From Erythrophleum ivorense (Eukaryota; Streptophyta; Magnoliopsida; Fabales; Fabaceae), in the NCBI GenBank assembly GCA_026724425.1, contig JAIUCV010000400.1:620001-684000 (forward strand): a DNA stretch of 64,000 bases, given 5' to 3'. Below the pieces are notes generated by a model that saw nothing but the letters and a program-made list of their open reading frames with translations, searched no databases and was not told the origin of the DNA. Shown in pieces: positions 1-13,280 of this stretch. Made by a program: the position numbers and the translations under genes. The number at the start of each line of letters is the position of its first letter. Within the stretch, counting starts at the first letter, position 1.

Positions 1-1256
1 AAAAATAGAGAGAAAGTTTATATAATTTTAACAAAACTTAAAGCAGATTTATATAATTTACTTATAATTTTAATCTTAAAATTAGTTTTTTTTATAACAT
101 AAATGAGATGGAGTAGGTTGAAAAAAATTTTGAGTACAAAATAGAGTAGTTATCAAGTTAAATTTAATAAAACCAATATAAAATATAAGAGAAAAAGTTT
201 GTGCTTATTTGCCTCGTTACCATCCGAATGAGATCCTTTGAAATAAAGATCTCCTAAAATAAGGATTTTCTTTGAAATGCATAATAGGGGTATGGGTAGT
301 ATTAAATGTTTGATCTTTCAAATGTAATATTAAAAAAAAAAAAGATTTCCTTTGAAGTGGCGAAGTAAAGCTTTTCATTTCATCCCTTCTCACCCTTCAC
401 AATACAAGGAGATAGACCCATTTTCTTACTATACTTCACTACTTTAAAGAAAATCCTTAATCCTCATTCTTATCATCCATATTACAAGTCAAAAAAAGAA
501 AAAATATCAACACATGAGATTTAGTAATGGAGAATTAAGATTTAGGGCACATTAATCAATAATTTGCATGCAATTTGAACTTAATTATTTCAAAGATAAA
601 ATAATCATTTTAAACTAAATCAATTCTTAATTTTTAAAATTTTATTAATTTTGATGAAGTTTAGAAATTATAAAAAAAATTTACAATTTTCAACATAAAA
701 CAAGGGAATTGAATTCCATTTATACTTACATTTCTAAATAGCAAATTCGAAATTTGATTTTAACTACATTCATGTATTAAGAATTTTTTGGTCACAACCA
801 TTTGCAAGGATTTAAAAAAAAAAATTGGTGAGAGGGGGATACTTGTAAAGATTCTAAACCCTCTCAATAAAAAATTTTATAGCCTGTTTGACTTTATTTT
901 TTATTTTAAAAACAGTCCTATCAATTTATTTTCAAGAACAAGTTTTAGAAATAAGAAATAAAAAATTTGAATGATTTGTTTTAAAAACAAATATAAAAAA
1001 AAATTTTGAAAATTTTTTTTGAAAACAAGTTTTAAAAGCATGAAAACCAAAAAAAATTGTTTGATTTACTTGTTTTATGCAATTAATATTGACATAACTT
1101 TTTGACAATAATTTAACATCTATATAATATTAATGAACTAATATAATAATTTATTTGACATAAAATGATGATGAAATGGATAAAGTTAAAATTCAATTTG
1201 ACATTGTTTTAAACAAAGTCTTAATTATAAAATTTATATAAATAATACAAGTTTAT
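1..1256. other. AT-rich intergenic DNA, no gene seen
   Basis: Every reading frame is short and broken, with many A and T runs. An imperfect inverted repeat pairs a segment near 255-285 with one near 430-465 (shared core aaggattttcttt), so a small decayed MITE is possible but not shown. The segment from about 883 (gcctgtttgac, then T/A runs) resembles the ends of some plant DNA transposons and could be one end of the Harbinger relic to the right. No matching opposite end was found. Confidence 0.5.
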
Positions 1257-1884
1257 ATTCATTTAGTAAAATTATTATAATGTATCTACATCCAATTTGT
1301 AATATAGTTACAATGTCTTGCTTATTTTTTTACAATGCTTTCATCTTATAATCTTAATAAGTTTTTCACATTATAACTTGTACTTTCTAAATTAACATTT
1401 TGGATCAAACCTTCTATTTCTAAACTTGTAGCTTTAGTTAAACTTTCTATTTTTCCAGGACTCATGTTCTCACATGCTCAAAACAACATGTTATGTTGAC
1501 CCTGTTTGTGCATATGGTTATGAATAGAATATATTACCACTATAAGACATTGTTTGAAAAGTTGTTACAATTCAATTAGTGAAATTATTATAATGTATCT
1601 ACATCTAATTTGTAATATAATTACAATGTCTTGCTTATTTTTTTGTAGCACTTTCATCTTATAGTCTTAACAAATTTTTTACATTATAACTTGTACTTTC
1701 TAAACTTACGTTTCTAATCAAACCTTTTATTTCTAAACTTGTGGCTTTAGTTAAACTTTTTACTTTTTCAAGATTCATGTTCTCCCATTCTCAAGACAAC
1801 TTGTTATGTTGACCTTGCTTATGCATATGGTTATGAATAACACAACTTACTACCAATAAAAGACATTGTCTAAAGGGTTGTACA
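1257..1884. repeat. Two-copy diverged tandem duplication, period about 313 bp
   Basis: The segments 1257-1569 and 1570-1884 align along their whole length. Both carry attattataatgtatctac, then cttgcttattttttt, then gtactttctaaa, then gttatgttgacc, then catatggttatgaat. They differ at scattered single bases and small indels, so the duplication is not recent. The duplicated material is the 3' part of the Harbinger transposase relic read on the minus strand. Confidence 0.85.
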
Positions 1885-2907
1885 GTAGCATTAATTTTAT
1901 AATTGGAAATCAAGCCTTTAGTACTTTAAAACAATGCTCAATTGTCATCTTTAAAGAAAAATGTTTAAAATAAAAAAAAAGCCTTTAAGACTTCTAGTTT
2001 GTTGACCTTTGTATCGAAATTCCTATGCATGATATCTCTCATTCTTATATGGTGGAAAAAAGCTTCTAATGCAAGGATATCTAGAGTTCACAAAATAAAA
2101 TGATCTTAAATCAATGTGAAAACATTAATTTAAAGATGCAAATAATAATTCATGTGAGTCAAATCAAGAAGACCAATGACATTCATTTTTTTTTTAACTT
2201 TAAACCTTAACTCTAACAAGTTGTGAGAAATTTGGTTTAAGTTTAGTGATTGCATTTAGCAAAACCTTTGCATTATAAGTAATGCCTTCCCAGCTTGAGT
2301 AAACGTAAGTGAACATCTTGTTGAAATCAGATACATATAACATTTTATGTGACAATTATTTTTCATCCTTTATATAATGTATGCTCCTCGGCAAGAGCCC
2401 AAGCACTTATATGCATACTATCAATTACAGCTACATAATTCTAATTCAAAGATAATGTAATTATGATCAATAGTATATATGTTAATATCAATAATTACAT
2501 TTAAATAAAAAATTTCAACATAGATCAATACTTATGTTGAACCAAAGGAAATATATGGGGTTATTTTTAACATGGTTAAGCAACTTTGTAGACTCTTGTT
2601 TTATGAGCTCTTTTCCTAATTGACACATTACTATTAACACTTCCTTAAAATAATAAGATATAGTTTATGTAGAATGTTGGAAATGATTTACAACTACCTT
2701 TTGCCTAAGATTGTATTCTATAATGAATAAAAACATTGCAACCTTATCTTCCAATATCAAATCTTTTGAATCCTCTAAATAACTTTTATTCCATAATTCA
2801 TCACATACATTGATAAAACATAATTTGTTCCATTGACAATAATTTATAATAAGCAATTCCAAATCCTTGTATGAGCACGTTAACAAATTCCTACCATGTA
2901 AATGCAA
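1257..2907 (-). pseudogene. Decayed PIF/Harbinger transposase (HARBI1-like nuclease)
   Basis: Read on the minus strand, broken frames follow the order of a plant HARBI1-like nuclease. The N-terminal helical region lies at 2665-2907, with LEDKVAMFLFIIEYNLRQK. The first catalytic block, VAVIDSMHISAW, lies near 2400-2435; its Asp codon (2420-2422) matches the family pattern GAIDGTHI. It is followed by a match to the TYVYSSWEG block near 2310. The C-terminal blocks resembling IERCFxVLKAxFPIIK and VxHNHM lie near 1800-1925. Many in-frame stops and frameshifts separate them, and the 3' part is tandemly duplicated. The companion Myb-like ORF of this superfamily was not recognised, and terminal repeats could not be fixed. 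In the family this enzyme cuts and moves DNA transposons with 3-bp target sites; here it cannot be functional. Confidence 0.75.
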
Positions 2908-3393
2908 ATGTACAAACTAGAACCTTTTTAAGAAACTTACTTTCACACTCAAATATCATATTGATTTTAAGTAATTTTGCTAATTCAAATTCATTTTCAC
3001 TTGATTTGGATGAAGAAGTAGATCCCTTGAAACTGTTGATTTTTCACTATTTGATGAATTATCATCTATGTCCATTATGTACAAAATTTATTAAATATAG
3101 ATTAATAAAAAAACATGAAATGAATATATAAGTAAATATGTGCAAACTAATTAAACGTTATGATAAATAGTCACACACTAATACATGACATTCGCAATTT
3201 GCAAACAATATCCAATATAATACAAAACCTAAAACTCAACTACCATTGAACATTAGTTAAAAAGGTTGATAATTCGAGTATCATTACATTTTATATTCCT
3301 CATACTTAGTTTTATAATAATTCAATGAGGTTAATTTAATAATTTTAGATTCATTTTATATTAATTAAGTCAAATTAGGATTAATGTGTTTAA

Positions 3394-3432
<39 letters not shown>

Positions 3433-5400
3433 CAGTAGAAGCCTAATTATTTGAATTTTGTTTTCTTTTATAGATAGATTGAGCAACAAATGAACATGAA
3501 CTTTTCATTATGGGCCTTTGATGTTGGGCTTTTTGATATTGTATTTTTATTTCTTAAAATTTCTAAATCGTTGGATATAATGTTAGCCCATTTAATTTTC
3601 AAATTATTCCCTAGGTCATAGTTAGGAATTAGATTTTGGTTAAGGTGATCTTCAAGGATTTTTCAATCATATAGACAAATTCATCTCTAGAGCACTCTTG
3701 TTTCTTCATGACTTTCTAATTTTCCTTCTGTAATCAATCCAGAGATGGGACCTGATGTTGAGCCTAGGTTGGTTGTAAAGAATTATGGTTTGATTTTAAT
3801 TATAGATGAATTGCATTTTTTCCTCTCTCTGTTTTCATGATAATCTTGATTATACCAGTTGAATAATTTGAATTACGTGACTACCATTATGTCTGCATTA
3901 TTTGAGGATTATGTTTGATTTAATCAGTTGGTTAAGCAAATAAATTCATTTTGTAATTCACATCAAAGGTTTTTGTGTGATTCTTCTATTATGTTTAAAC
4001 ATCGGTTTAATATTGTTTCATTGCTCTTATGCAGTTGCATTAGATGTAGTAATCGAAACTAATCATAATATTAAGTGATAGCTCAAGGACATTAGATACA
4101 ATTAATCAAGAGATTAAAATCAAACCAAAGGAATTTTTAGACATCAAAGAAGGTGGGATATTAAGGGAAGGATTATGAAATTGATTACCTTTTGGTACAT
4201 TGCTTGTTCTTAGTCTATTTGGTAATTAAATTTTTTGTTCTAATTAGTCCCTTAATTTCACATACAACCCCTATTTAATTCAATTCTATTTTTATGAATT
4301 CTTAAACTAATTAATTTGATCAAAAATTCCTTGGGAGATGACTTGGTGGGCACTTTATTGCAAACCAGTCAATTTAGTTTAGTTTAGTTTGATAATCGCA
4401 AGTAAAATTCTGTTTACCAAAAGTCACCATTTAACCCAAAAAGGGAAAAAAGACCTAACAATACCCAAACCTAAACATAGATTATAATAATCTATTCAAC
4501 CATGCCTTTTTCATCTGTAAAGGAATATAAACATTTCTTTCTTAATACTACAAAGATTTTCCTGTATGTAGCCTCCACAAACACTCCAATGCATCTTGGA
4601 TGTGAAAGGGTATTGCCAAATCAAGTCTTCTCATTATGCCACATCTTGTCTTGGAAATAGGTATTAGATAGAATGCTCCAATAAACCATTATATACGGTA
4701 GCCTATGCAATCAAATTAGAAAGCTTAGTTAAGTCAACGTTCATAAACCTTGACTATTGCAAATCTTATCTTGCATAATAAATCTGAATGAAATCTATAC
4801 CTCTTGGAATCATTGTACATTAAGGAGGTTAATAATCATATCCTTCAAACTCCCTAGGATTGCTTTGTGTGGACAGGCCACCCTAACAAATCCTATTCTA
4901 TTAGATAGGGGTATAAATGTCTCTAGAATGGAAAGGGCCTTTCCAATTGCAACCCTCCTATTGTTTAGGAAAAGTTTTGGCAGATCAAACTTCTAATGAA
5001 ATTGATATTCTTCATATGGAAGTTAACTAAACAAGATTATGTTTACTAAAAGCTATCCTGATGATTGACATTTTTAAAAGCCATCACCTGCAAGTTAAAC
5101 AAGGTTGTGTTTTTTGTAATTCCACCCTTGAGATGTTAAACCATAAATTCCTTAAATGTGACTTTGCCAGGGCTATTTGGTTTACCTCTTTTCTATCTCT
5201 TTAGATTTAATGAGCTAACAAATACAACAACCTGCATACAAGTATAAATATCATTTTAAGTAACAAAGAAGTAAGATATCCTTTAAGGACTTGTCAAAAA
5301 AGAATGCACTAAGTACTAAAAGTAATACCTTAACTCAAATCAAGCTAATCAACAAATGAAGCATAAAAGCTAAACTAAATTGTAGAATCGAAAAAGGAAC
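2908..5400. other. Intergenic DNA without a recognisable gene
   Basis: No frame here resembles a known protein. The longest open stretch, 4757-4996, has no recognisable motif. The part 3480-4440 is less AT-rich and reads like a decayed retrotransposon LTR or untranslated region; the phrase ccttgggagatgacttgg near 4330 is of a kind common at the ends of plant gypsy LTRs. I could not find a partner copy or boundaries. Confidence 0.4.
3396..3432. repeat. (ATT)n microsatellite, about 12 units
   Basis: Uninterrupted trinucleotide run seen directly. It is likely to vary in length between individuals. Confidence 0.95.
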
Positions 5401-6617
5401 AAATTAAAGTGATCTAAGTGAAATTTAATAGGTAAAAAAGCCTAGGATTATTGATCCCTTTTATACTTCATAGAAACTAAAATTATCTTTTTAAGTTTTG
5501 CTTTTAATAGTGCATATGTTAGCCTAGGGTTCCAAGTTATGTACAAACACTTTCCCAAGTAACCTATAGGCATCATCTTTAGTCAAATCCACAATTCCTT
5601 ATGAATTCAAACTTACCTTACTCAATTACATAATTTCCTATTTAAGCTACGTAAAGCTAACAAGTATATTCTTATCCTATTAGCAAAACTCTTAACTAAA
5701 CTCAACAAGCATAAAATACTCACACAATTCAATTCAATTTCCAATTTTAACATCCCTCTTCTAAGTTCAATTAGAATACTATAATTCAATTGGTAGCCAA
5801 TCAACTAGAAAGCATGAGGAGTCGGATTGAATCAACTTATATGAACTATTAATAACAAACGAAGGCAATTAATTTTTAATCCATACAAGGGGTCATAATA
5901 ACCTTGGAATCAAAAAGCTTAGTTGCTCATAATAAAGGAAATCAACTAAAAAAATTAAAGCAATAACAATCCCATTAGTAAAACATAGTGGAAAAATATA
6001 GAATAAAAGAAATAAAGAATAATCTCATAGTCTCTGTAATCTCCCAACTTTCTCTTGCCTCTTGAAGCCTTAGATTGCCTTTTTCGCCTTTGAAAATTAC
6101 CTTGAAGAAGTTCCCAGCCATCTCTTTTTATTCTATTTTTATATCCTTACTAAAATTAAGCTAACAACTTTGCAATTATGTTAATTAGTTTGAGGCCACG
6201 ACCCGAAAATCTAAAGCCATAACATTGATGTTAGCTATTCTATTTTTGCTTTTCAAGATGGCAAGCTTATGGCTCAAAAATTTAAGCTTGTGGCATGGAA
6301 TGCACATATTATGTTTTTATGCATTTTTTAAGTTAAGACTCCTATTTTCATGGCTTATATGCTTAAGAACTCTAAAACTTAACTTCCAATGTCATTCAAA
6401 CCTTGCTAAAACACATAAAAAATTCCTCAATCATTTCTCAAAATCAAATAAACTAAAATTTACCACCTAAACTACTAAAAAATAAAATTTAACCAAGTTA
6501 AACATTCATAACTAATAACTAATACAAAACTAATAACTTTTAGCATTTAAAATCAAAACTATACTAAAATTGACCAAAGAAAATATGCAAAATACTTTGT
6601 AAAATTGATAGTTAACA
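5400..6617 (-). mobile_element. Possible Ty3/gypsy-type LTR, minus strand (left limit uncertain)
   Basis: On the minus strand a purine tract, caagggggagcga (6618-6630), directly precedes TGTTAACT (from 6617 downward). That is the arrangement of a polypurine tract followed by the first bases of a 3' LTR. The next kilobase is non-coding and has the texture of a plant gypsy LTR/leader. No second LTR, no target duplication and no pol gene were recognised beside it, so this may be a truncated or heavily decayed copy. The left limit given is a guess. Confidence 0.35.
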
Positions 6618-6639
6618 TCGCTCCCCCTTGAATTGTGAA

Positions 6640-9527
6640 GATTATTATTGTTATTAATGTAGACATTTGACCTCATAATTAAAAAAATAAAAACTTTCCT
6701 CTAAGTTACATCAATAAATTTATCCATTACCTTCACATAAATATTGTTAGATATTATCAATTTGATCAAGGGTAGGCATACGTTTGGCAATGGAATAATC
6801 AAATGTGTCTCTAACACTACTTTCATACTTTTTGCATTCAACCTTTCACCCTTAGCAAATTAAACTTTTACCCTTGCCTTAGATGCCTCAACCCAACCTT
6901 GAAGTGCATCTCCCATTTCTTTCTCTCAAGAAATTCAAAAGTAAGCTTTCCATTACGTATCACATGTTTAATTGTTTATTAGGCAACATTATCATCCTCA
7001 TCAAGATTTACATAAACATTGCCAATAAAATATTCATTTTCAAGTCCAAGCTCATATCTAAAATTTGGTAAAATTTGGTAAATCTGGCATAGATGCATGA
7101 TATGAAGTACACCAATAGTAATGCTTTTATTGAAGATTATACCTAATAATTTATATTGCTCTAGCCCTTGTTTCCTATATTGTGCAACCTTAAGATGTGC
7201 CTAAAAAATGTGTACAATGAATCGTATATGATATTATACACCATCTAGAAAAAATATGTGCAATGCCTAAAATATACTAAAAAATAGTTCCTCTAAATCT
7301 CTGCATCAATAGTAATTGTATTGGTTTTAGCATCCTAACCAAACCTAGTGTGTTGAAGCAATAGAGAAAATTCTCATTGCCTTCCTTATAACCTATTAAA
7401 CTTTCTTTTATTTGTTTCAAATTAAAAATGTGGCCTCTTAAGCATTCAGCTTTTTTAACATGCTTTTCCAAACTTCTTCAACCATGATATCTATATAAGA
7501 TTTAACCACTTGGACTAAAGTGAATTCTCTTGTAAGTTTGTAATCCCACTAAATACCATCTATAACATATATTACATAAGCAATAAAATATTAAAGATGG
7601 AGCCATATCCATATATTTCAAAAATAAGACACCTATAATAATAATAATTTAGCATGCATTGATAAGGTTCATGATTGATATTATAGTGAGTATAAGATAT
7701 ATAATAATTTGATGAAATTCAAATCAAATCATGCATCAAAGTAACCCAAAAGACTCAAGAGTTGTACATGTTTCAATGTTAAGGAATGGACCTTAAAAGA
7801 TAGAGCCTTACCCAAAGGGCCTATTTAGTTCATTAAATCTTAGGCTATATAATTGTAAAGAGAATGCATTTATGATTGCATTTACTTTGATTGTATTTGG
7901 TATGACTAAAAAAGAAAAGGAATGCTTTTACCTATACCTGTAATTTGTACATATGATAAAGTCCTCTTCTAGTCATCCTCTCTCTCTACACAAGTTATTG
8001 CAAAGGTAGAAATTCAATGGCGTTGTGATACAAGAAAGTGTCAAAGGCCTTAAGCAGTCATGCAAGAAGAATCAACACACTCTCCAATTTGAACCGACCG
8101 TTGTGTAAAGAAACTTTGGATGCTCAGTTTAAACACGTTTCAATGGACACAATCATCCAAAATTCAACAATAGCCAGCATATATGAAAGATTCAAAAGGA
8201 AGAAATGCAAAAATATCAAGCAATTTAAGAAACCTAAATTAGATCCAAATTTTTTTCTTCTCTTTGATCTACTATGGATCCACCATTTTATGCAATTACA
8301 AGAGTCCAAATGACATTACAAACAAGTGTGGAACCATTCCCATGAGAAAATTAAACCAAAAATTTACAAAAAATAAACACAAATATTTAGGTTTAAGGTT
8401 TGTTATTGATGCAATTTTTCCCTAATCAGCAACAGATTCAATAGTTTAAATGAAAGCCACCATTGATAGAACTGGCATCGTGCTGGGTTTCAGTGCCAGG
8501 AGAGAAAATGGAGTTTACTCATAATAATGACGAGATGTAGGAACTAGTTCCCTAGGTTTTGGGATGCTCGATATGATGGCTTTCAAGAACATTTTCAAGG
8601 CAAGGGAAAAATTGGGTTATTGAATATTTGGCTCCAAACCTCTGTACTATTCATGCTTTTTATTATGTTGAATCTAAGTATATTACTGGTCATTCATGGT
8701 ATCACTCATAGCAACCAAACATCAAAATGCATTGGAATGCGTTGTCGATGCCATCACCCATACTGAACCAATTAGGGCCAAAGTCTCTTTCTCATTGCCC
8801 TCTCCTATCCCTTGATGTGTTGATATTAGACTAGTGTCAATATGTAAACTAATGATGGCCATAACCAAATTTAATTTAAAGTAGGGACCATTACCAACCT
8901 TTAATTTTTTTTTAACGCAAGAAAATATTCATTTACCCAGTCTACCTATCTTCTTACAATGGGTAAAGGCTTGGAAATTATATTCAATCACAAAAATTTA
9001 AAAAAAAAAGAAAAAAAGGCAAACCCACTTACCTAACCCTTTGATTCAGGGTGAATGGATGCTAGTATTCAGTTCAACGTATAAACGCCAAGCAAGTATA
9101 TGAATGTGTGTTTGTAACAAAGAGATGGCTCAGAGTCATATAATATAGCAAAAAGCAAGGCCAAAAGTGAAAGTTGAGTTAAAATATCATCTTTATTCAC
9201 AAATCAAAACCTAACCTTAAACTCCATAAAATCAATAAAGCCCTACTTGAAACGTCTTGATGATTAGAAGCAAATAACAAAGAAACACATTACAGTTTGC
9301 AAGGTTTGCTGTACATAACAATGAAAACAATTTTTTTGTGTGTGTGAGAGAGAAAAAGTATTTTGGTTTAACTCATAATGTAAAAACGAGCCAAAGCAAG
9401 AGCAAGTAGCTGTGAAGGAGCTGCTACAAAGTGGTTGTGGAGGCTGAAGAGTATAGCAAGAGTAGAGCAAAGGCTGAAGTTGTAGTTTCAGGAGAAAGTG
9501 CCGTGAAATCAAAGGCAAAAGAAACCT
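6640..9527. other. Gene-poor intergenic DNA
   Basis: Only short frames without recognisable domains occur; 8038-8313 (+) and 7277-7471 (-) are the longest and match nothing I know. Base composition is uneven: 8400-8850 is less AT-rich than its surroundings and may be transposon-derived. If the LTR proposed at 6617 is real, part of this stretch would be the decayed interior of that element. Confidence 0.4.
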
Positions 9528-10865
9528 AAGCCTCGTTTGGTAGGCGGATTCCTATATGATAAAATGGAAATTAAAAAATGAATGGAATGTAATGGAAAAA
9601 ATTATGTTTGGTAAGAATAGAAAAAGAAAAAGAATATGTTTATATTTGATTATTTAGTTGAATGAAAGTAAAATAGAATGGAAAGTAAAAAAGGTAAAAT
9701 AACTAAAATGCCCTTTTTAAATATTTTTTTAACGTCATTGATGTGACAACATGCCTTATCTATATGGCTCCTCTGGGTGTGAATGTATTTATATATAGAA
9801 ATATATATGTGGATGTTTTGTGACAAGAACACTTCTTCCATTACATTTTCTCTGCAGTCATGTTTGCCTGCCAAAGCTTTTTGTAGTTTTGCATAATTTT
9901 TTGTTTGTTAACAAAATTCTTAGGTATGTCGCTTGTTTTATTTTTAGCTTGATACTAACCAAGGTAATAAGAATAATTTATATTTGTTTTATTTTATAAT
10001 CATGGATTTTATTCATACACTTTCTAAATATATATTATTACTCTTTGTCGTAATTTTGGATATGCACACACACACCCACCCACCCATCCACCCACCCCCC
10101 ACACACATATATATCCTTTGTAAAATACAAAGAGTTATAAGAATTTAATATTATTTGTTTAAGTAATAAGTCATATTTTGACCTTTGGGATATATATATA
10201 AAGAGTGCATGAACATTTTCTCTATGGCCAAAATATAAATATAGAAACTTATATATATGAGAAAAATGAAAAAACTAAAATATTAACGAGTAAAACAATA
10301 ACAAAACAAAGAAAGAAAAAACCAAAGGGGTGCAATTGGAACTATATCCGATTGCACTTTTGGTCGAATGTTTCCGACTGCGTTGCAATAAAAAATTATC
10401 TCCGATTGCAAACTTTTGACTATTGTGCAATCGAAAAATATGTTACAAAGAACAGAAGATGACATTAGAAGGTAGAATCATGCGTGACATTGCAAACAGA
10501 GCATTAGCATTATCAACTATTCCATAAAATATATGATAGAAAACATGCTTGGATGGAGAATACCAGAGCAATAAAGGCAGTGTCCTAACAAGTTGAAAGA
10601 TTATCAAGAGGATGTTGAGCGCAGACAAGTTAAATGAGACTAAATGGAATAGGAGGCAAATAAATAGACAAAAGGGTAAACATGTCAGAGTATTTTCATT
10701 TAAGAGGTGGCAAGCAAAAATGGCACGATTTGGAGTGGAAAGTTGCAGAAAGTGTACAATGTCATTGGTTTCCATGTACGTTATGCCATTTACGTATACC
10801 AAACATATTTATACAATGGAATCCGTTTCTATTTCTATTTCCCTTGCACTACCAAACGAGGCCTT
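9528..10865. mobile_element. MITE-like fold-back element, about 1.34 kb
   Basis: The left end reads aagcctcgtttggtag and the right end reads accaaacgaggcctt, which are inverted copies with one single-base gap. Related subterminal motifs also face each other: atgtttggta near 9603 against taccaaacat near 10798, and aatggaatg near 9580 against acaatggaat near 10813. No transposase is encoded. No clean target duplication of 3, 8 or 9 bp could be read, so the superfamily is open; the GTTTGG ends are common in hAT- and Harbinger-derived MITEs. Inside are a (CA)n/(CCCA)n run and several copies of cgattgca or its near variants around 10348-10435. Confidence 0.6.
10064..10107. repeat. CA/CCCA simple repeat
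   Basis: A run of ca dinucleotides grades into ccca/ccac tetranucleotides and back into ca, followed by at dinucleotides. It lies inside the fold-back element. Confidence 0.9.
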
Positions 10866-11753
10866 ATTCCCTCGTACAAAATTACACTTTTTGTCATTAA
10901 TGAAAACTATTCTCTTGCATTGTTCTCCATGTTTTTCAAATATTTAGGAAATGAGAGGTGGAAAACATCTAAAACTTTTTTGTTTAAACTCTTAAAAAAA
11001 CCATTAGTGAAAAAACACATTATCAAACAATTATTTTATTTTTTGATTTTATAAAATCAAACATGCCTTTTTTTATTCTGATTTTTTAAAGTGATTTTAA
11101 TAGAATTTCACTTTTAAATAGATGGAAGTTTTCACTATTAATTGTATGTTGAGAAAAATTAGAGAGAAAATCTCAAAAATGTAATTGGTGGGAAAAAAGG
11201 AAAAATTATATCAAAGGACTCGTATTATATAAAAGTTGCAATAAAGGATCTTAAAAATTGAAATTACCATTAAAAACTATTATTACCATCAGACTTTAAG
11301 AGATTTACTACCAGTTTTAAAGAATTTACAACTGAATGTAAAAAAGCGTTGAATTTTTTTTTACACTAAATAGTAAATTTCCTAAAACTAGTAGTAAATC
11401 CTTTCAAACTTTATGATAATAATGATTCTTAAAAATATTTTTGATTTTTAAGATATTTCATTATAAATTTTATATAATATAAGTCATTGGATGCAATTTT
11501 CTTCTAAAAAAAACTCAATAGCGAGTAAAACTCTTTACAAATTATTTTTTTAAAATTTCTTTAAAGAAAAAGAATCTAATATCTAATATATTCTTCCTAT
11601 CTATCAAACAAGAATTTATGAGCTAATTTAGTTTAATGAATAAAGTTATAGATTAAATATATTTTTTAATCAAAGATGTTTTCTTTATTAAAGAGTAAGT
11701 ACCTGAAGTAATATAAATTTTGTTAAGAATAATTTTACAAGGATTAGTATTAA
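10866..11753. other. AT-rich intergenic DNA
   Basis: No gene seen. The sequence is mainly A/T runs with short diverged repeats of a motif resembling aatttctt/tttaaaga. It abuts the target duplication of the LINE at 11754. Confidence 0.5.
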
Positions 11754-11765
11754 AAGAGGATAAGT
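11754..11765. repeat. Target-site duplication of the L1-type LINE (left copy)
   Basis: The 12-mer aagaggataagt occurs here and again at 26221-26232. LINE sequence in minus orientation starts directly inside both copies. On this side a T7 run (11768-11774, the reverse of an A-tail) follows within two bases. Confidence 0.85.
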
Positions 11766-11836
11766 CCTTTTTTTGGGTTAAATGAAGAGGGGGGCAAAAG
11801 CCGGAAACAAAAAAAAAAGAGACTAGGTGGAGCTGC

Positions 11837-13280
11837 TTAAATCAGCTTCCAGTACACTAATACAACCAGGGAGGGGGTGTCCCAAGCATACAGCCCGACA
11901 GGAATAGAATGAGAATAACCCACTATCCAATGTGCACAAGCATTGGTTTCTCGATGAGAATGCATCAGAACTGATTCCGAGGACCATTCCATGAGCTTCT
12001 TAATCTTTGACACCAGTTGAAAGCATGGATGATGCGCGTTACAGCCAGTCATAATCAGCTTAATTGCTTCCATATGAGTTCCCTGTTCATAAGCCATCTT
12101 GAAGCCATAAAAGATAGCCCAAAGTTACGCTACCATTACTAAGCCGTACCCAATGCTGCAACCAAAGCCTTGCACCTAACGACCTTGATCATCTCACAAC
12201 ACTCCTCCATAAGACACTTCACCCTCTTGGGATACTGACCCGTCGACATTTATCTTGAACCATCCCTTCTTCAGTAGTTTCCACCTATTGACCCGCTTTG
12301 AAGGTTGAGCAACAATCAGGTGGTCATGCTGAATCATCCGAATGTCTTCCATGGTTTTAAAAACTCATTCGTGGAACAGATTATCAGAAGCTGCCAAATC
12401 AATATTGAAGAGATGGGAGCAATGTGAAGTCCAAAGTAACCAACAAGCGTGCCCGAAAAGTTTGCTCCACGGCAGTCTTCCAACACTAGGGGCATTCAAG
12501 GCTTTTTATAATTCCATTTAAGCCAATCTTTCAGGGGAAGATTAAAGAAGTCATGCCACTGGGAGGGGTCCACCAACTCTTTCCAGAGCCTTGTCGCCCC
12601 ATCACAGTCCCTCACTACGTGAATAGAAGATTCAGCTTTGGCACACCCAAACAGGCACAAGGGGTTATCCAACAGACCATGTTTAAATCTCATGTTTAGT
12701 ATGGACCTAATCACCCGCCAACAACCACAAAAAGCCGTGAAGTTTTTCTGGAACGGGCCAATTCCAGACACTTTTCCAAACACTTCATTTGTGAAGTATT
12801 CCTTAGTTAAGTAGGTATAAGCGGACTTAACCGTAAAGGGATGAGAATGCCTCCATATCATCTTACCTTCACCATGCTGGAGCTGTGGGGAAGTGATATT
12901 AGAGAGAACCTTAGGCAGCCACTGTCCTAGCCAAACCTAATCCCAACCCCCAGAAGGTGTCACTATATCACTTGGTCAAGCTTGCCACACGTCCTCAGGA
13001 ATAGCTTTCTCTGCATACGCTATGATAGGATTAACAAGTAGAGTCCATCTGAGCCGAAAACTCCGAACCTTCGCCAATAATCCACCCAAGGCTTGTACGA
13101 AACTCCTCCCGAACTTTTGTTATTGCGTGCCAAGTAAAAGAACTGACTTTCCTTCTGCAGATAGACGAAATTTTCCTATTGCCACACTTATATTTATTCC
13201 AAAAGACCCGTACCCAAAGAGAATTTGCGTTGGTGATAAGGCCCCAACACAGCTTCATTAGGAAAGCTTTATTAGGTCTA
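11837..13280 (-). pseudogene. LINE ORF2 3' part: zinc-binding RVT and RNase H-like region
   Basis: The frame 12861-12496 (-) reads as the plant zf-RVT domain, with WRVIRSILNMRFKHG followed by C-x3-C and H-x3-C type spacing (LCLFGCAKAESSIHVVRDC). The frame 12097-11837 (-) matches the C-terminal RNase H-fold region of plant L1 elements, with the SHRETNACAHWI segment corresponding to the family's HxxREANxxAD/H motif. The part between is broken by stops. The copia element interrupts the ORF at 13281. Confidence 0.75.

Noticed and set aside
8038..8313. 91-codon frame, Lys-rich
   Set aside because: No domain is recognisable, an overlapping frame exists on the other strand, and no splice-compatible neighbours were seen.
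10443..10947. Overlapping frames of 110-120 codons on both strands
   Set aside because: They lie inside the fold-back element, overlap on opposite strands and resemble no known protein.
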